Below, piece after piece: positions 7,245-8,707 of a DNA stretch of 8,707 nt; the stretch's first letter is position 1, and every line of letters starts with the position of its first letter. The notes below the pieces were generated by a model. That model did no database searches. It was given only the letters and a program-made list of their open reading frames with translations, and was not told where the DNA came from. Both the position numbers and the translations under genes were made by a program. Origin of the DNA: Planctomycetota bacterium (GTDB taxonomy: Bacteria > Planctomycetota > Planctomycetia > Pirellulales > Pirellulaceae); NCBI GenBank assembly GCA_024274855.1, contig JAJSAJ010000248.1:1-8707 (forward strand). The letters are read 5' to 3'.

Positions 7245-8176
7245 ATGATTGAGCTCTTCACGCGATTTACACGTTCGCCGCGACCCTTGTTGTGGTCCTT
7301 GTGCACGATATGTGTCGGGGTTCAACTTGGGGCGTGGCTCCCTCCGGACGCACTTTCTGCCGACAAGGAATGCTCAACGTCGCTCGGGCGATCCAGGTTG
7401 GTCGAAGGGCCGGCCGGAATACATCGCGTTGGGAGGCGTTTCTGAAGAAAGCAAGCGACTTTCACGCCAATCGTATTTTGCGAGACGATTGGCGACCGCA
7501 GTCGACCGCCGAGGGGTTCTTCATCGCGCCGCTGTGCTTGGCGGCCCAACTGTTGAAAAATGATCCGTACCGGCAAGCGGCGATCAAGGCCGCCGAACAC
7601 TACGCCGACCGTCACTTGCTGATGCGCGAGCCGTATTGGGGTGGTACACTCGATGCTCGATGCGAAGACAAGGAGGGAGCCTATGCCGCTTTTCAGGGAT
7701 TTCTGGCCGCGTACGAACTGACGGGAGACCTGCGTTTTCTGGTTTGGGCCCGGCACGCATGCGATGTGACGTTGACCTACCTGGTCGTATGGGATATCGA
7801 TCTGCCTGCCGGACGGCTGCGCAACCACGGTTTCAAAACGCGTGGCTGGACTGTGGTGTCGCCTCAGAACCAGCACATCGACGCCTATGGCGTCCTTATC
7901 GCCCCCGACGTCTACCGTCTCGGTCAGATCCTCGACGATGATCGGCTCCAACAAATCGGTCTGCTCATGTTCCGCAGTTGCGGCCAATTGATCGACTGTT
8001 ACGGCAGCCAAGGCGAACAGCTGCAGCAGACGAACTATGCGCAACGAGGCCAAATCGATGATCTGTTTACCGTCCGTGGTGGTTATGTAGAGGACTGGAC
8101 TGTTTTTTGGTTGACCGCACATTTCCTGAACGCGGCGGCTCGGTTCAAGGAGCTTGGCGTGCCAACTGGCAAGTAG
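7245..8176 (+). pseudogene. Exported alpha/alpha-toroid (six-hairpin glycosidase-like) protein, apparent frameshift
   Basis: ATG 7245, with GGAG 8 bases upstream, opens a plausible signal peptide (IELFTRFTRSPRPLLWSLC, then a hydrophobic run ending near DALSADK). That frame stops at 7443-7445. The body of the protein lies in another frame, open from 7292 to 8176. It contains ASDFHANRILRDDWRPQSTA, FIAPLCLAAQLL, AAIKAAEHYADRHLL, EGAYAAFQGFLAAYELTGD, HIDAYGVLIAPDVYRLGQIL and EDWTVFWLTAHFLNAAARF. The paired amphipathic helices and conserved aromatic/acidic loops suggest an alpha/alpha-toroid like those of six-hairpin glycosidases. A one-base loss (or two-base gain) between about 7350 and 7440 joins the two frames. 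The toroid part, about 270 residues, is short for a full six-hairpin domain, so an internal deletion is also possible. The neighbouring beta-helix gene suggests a polysaccharide-related role; the family call is tentative. Confidence 0.6.
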
Positions 8177-8331
8177 CGTGTGGAGAAGATGAGCGAGCAA
8201 AGACGGGATCATGGCGGTGGGATCCGACAGTTCGCGCGGTACACTTGAACTCGTATTGGGGCGATACGTGCCCTCCGTGTCTCGGTGGTTACTCCATCGG
8301 TTCTTTCGAGCCACATGGCTCAAAACACACA
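8177..8331. other. Short non-coding stretch after the helical-protein gene
   Basis: Reading frames cross this stretch but encode nothing recognisable, and I see no clear terminator hairpin. It leads directly into the block of small repeats and mobile-element ends. Confidence 0.4.
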
Positions 8332-8425
8332 GGGGGCAGACTTTCTTCTTTGGAAGTGGTCGGGCCATGTCACCTATTCCTTCCTTGGCGCTCCTCCACG
8401 ACAACAAAGAACAAGGTCTGACCCC
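8332..8425. mobile_element. 94-bp MITE-like element with 21-bp imperfect inverted repeats
   Basis: The left arm (8332-8352, beginning GGGGGCAGAC) and the right arm (8405-8425, ending GTCTGACCCC) are inverted copies that match at 18 of 21 positions. The 52 bases between them encode nothing on the plus strand. On the minus strand, a ribosome-like GGAAGG precedes ATG 8368 and the peptide starts MARPLPKKK. This recalls the MARPLR start of REP-associated (RAYT/Y1) transposases, which are often preceded by a GGGTCAGAC-type word. I therefore read it as a small internally deleted, non-autonomous element mobilised by such a transposase. The inverted repeats are directly visible; the link to RAYT is inferred. 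I did not find an unambiguous target-site duplication. Confidence 0.55.
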
Positions 8426-8430
8426 TGCCT

Positions 8431-8447
8431 CGCCGGCTCGTCCGGCG
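8431..8447 (+). repeat. GC-rich hairpin between the two repeat elements
   Basis: CGCCGG (8431-8436) pairs perfectly with CCGGCG (8442-8447) around a five-base loop, CTCGT. It abuts the first 42-bp repeat. There is no U-tract after it, so it is unlikely to be an intrinsic terminator. Confidence 0.45.
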
Positions 8448-8489
8448 GTAGGTGGACTGTGTGACGACTCCACCTGCTAAAGCAGGCGG
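8448..8489 (+). repeat. 42-bp hairpin repeat, copy 1 (IS200/IS605 right-end-like)
   Basis: This copy is identical to 8525-8566. It contains two alternative, overlapping stems. GGTGGA (8451-8456) pairs with TCCACC (8469-8474). CCTGCT (8473-8478) pairs with AGCAGG (8481-8486) around AA, extendable by CC/GG across one A-C mismatch. A hairpin with a CTAAAG top followed by GGCTTCTGA is typical, from memory, of the right end of IS200/IS605-IS1341 elements, where it is bound by TnpA and also ends the TnpB guide RNA. No tnpA or tnpB gene is seen nearby, so this would be a solo end or a palindrome-associated mini-element. Confidence 0.55.
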
Positions 8490-8524
8490 CTTCTGAAGAT
8501 GGTGTGGTGGAGCACCGTCGCGGC

Positions 8525-8566
8525 GTAGGTGGACTGTGTGACGACTCCACCTGCTAAAGCAGGCGG
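8525..8566 (+). repeat. 42-bp hairpin repeat, copy 2
   Basis: This is an exact second copy of 8448-8489, offset by 77 bases, with the same two alternative stems. Copy 1 continues with CTTCTGAAGA, but here the match breaks off at TGGAATTCCCC. That break is the likely left end of the neighbouring insertion sequence, which may have inserted at the edge of this repeat. Confidence 0.6.
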
Positions 8567-8597
8567 TGGAATTCCCCAGGAAATGTGGGCGCTCAGA

Positions 8598-8618
8598 TAA
8601 GAGTGTAGAATACTCTTA
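8598..8618 (+). promoter_or_regulatory. Hairpin just before the transposase ribosome site
   Basis: TAAGAGT (8598-8604) pairs perfectly with ACTCTTA (8612-8618) around a seven-base loop. The AAGGAG ribosome site (8618-8623) starts at the last base of the stem. A leader hairpin here could lower translation when transcripts enter from outside, as in several insertion sequences; that role is inferred. Confidence 0.4.
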
Positions 8619-8631
8619 AGGAGCGTACCCT

Positions 8632-8707
8632 ATGACAAAACGGAACGTCACAACAAAGCCGAAACGAACACGCCGGAAGCACAGTGAAGAGTTCAAGCGC
8701 GAAGCCG
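8632..8707 (+). CDS. IS3-family transposase OrfA, N-terminal fragment (3' partial)
   Basis: Only 25 codons are inside the window: the protein starts MTKRNVTTKPKRTRRKHSEE and goes on FKREA. The basic lead and the (R/K)(R/K)HSxEFKxEA signature mark the beginning of the helix-turn-helix (HTH_Tnp_1) domain of OrfA proteins, which bind the ends of IS3-family elements. The full protein is usually about 90-110 residues and is joined to the DDE transposase OrfB by frameshifting. ATG 8632 is supported by AAGGAG (8618-8623) 8 bases upstream. Whether the rest of the element is intact cannot be seen. Confidence 0.8.
   Translation, partial: MTKRNVTTKPKRTRRKHSEEFKREA

Larger units (their letters stand above)
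8567..8707 (+). mobile_element. IS3-like insertion sequence, left end, cut by the window edge
   Basis: The element holds the start of an OrfA-type transposase gene and about 65 bases of leader. The left boundary at 8567 is inferred: the 42-bp repeat ends exactly there and the sequence starts with TG, as IS3-family ends do. The right end, OrfB and target duplications lie outside the window, so the IS group cannot be assigned. Confidence 0.55.

Noticed and set aside
7322..8473. 383-codon open frame on the minus strand opposite the helical-protein gene
   Set aside because: The plus-strand frame has family-like helices and conserved aromatic blocks. The minus frame looks random, apart from the MARPL start at 8368, which belongs to the small element.
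8448..8566. CRISPR array from the repeated 42-bp unit
   Set aside because: Only two copies and one spacer-like gap are present, the repeat is long with internal stems, and no cas gene is seen.

Overview
The window looks like chromosomal DNA of a Planctomycetota bacterium, probably Pirellulales-like. I infer this from the protein flavour (a CobN-like/ExbB-like/DUF2149 cassette, secreted beta-helix and alpha-helical carbohydrate-type proteins), the loose gene spacing, the moderate-to-high GC and the relic-rich intergenic DNA. No RNA gene or marker protein fixes the taxonomy.

Region 1 (1-4106, + strand) is a compact three-gene operon. It holds a large CobN/BchH-superfamily chelatase-like protein cut by the left edge and ending in a C-terminal membrane anchor, a MotA/TolQ/ExbB-type proton-channel protein, and a small single-pass DUF2149 protein whose start lies inside the channel gene. 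The combination resembles the S, U and V genes of the Bacteroidota hmu haem-uptake operon and similar cobN-linked sets in methanogens. I infer a proton-motive-force-coupled system that handles a tetrapyrrole (haem or cobalamin type) or its metal at the cell envelope. This is the most interesting intact system here.

Region 2 (4156-5154, - strand) is a convergent gene for a membrane-anchored MtfA-like (M90) zinc peptidase with a C-terminal SEC-C zinc-binding tail. It is followed by about 670 bases (5155-5822) with no convincing gene.

Region 3 (5823-8176, + strand) holds two neighbouring genes for exported proteins, both apparently broken. The first is a right-handed parallel beta-helix protein interrupted by one in-frame TGA, where the reading frame and the fold continue on the other side. 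The second is an alpha/alpha-toroid-like protein whose signal peptide and body lie in different frames. They look like a pair for a secreted polysaccharide-related function that is decaying, although sequencing error is an alternative.

Region 4 (8177-8707) is a mobile-element scar zone. It contains a 94-bp element with 21-bp imperfect inverted repeats, two identical 42-bp hairpin repeats resembling IS200/IS605 right ends, and the left end of an IS3-like insertion sequence whose OrfA starts at 8632 and runs off the right edge.
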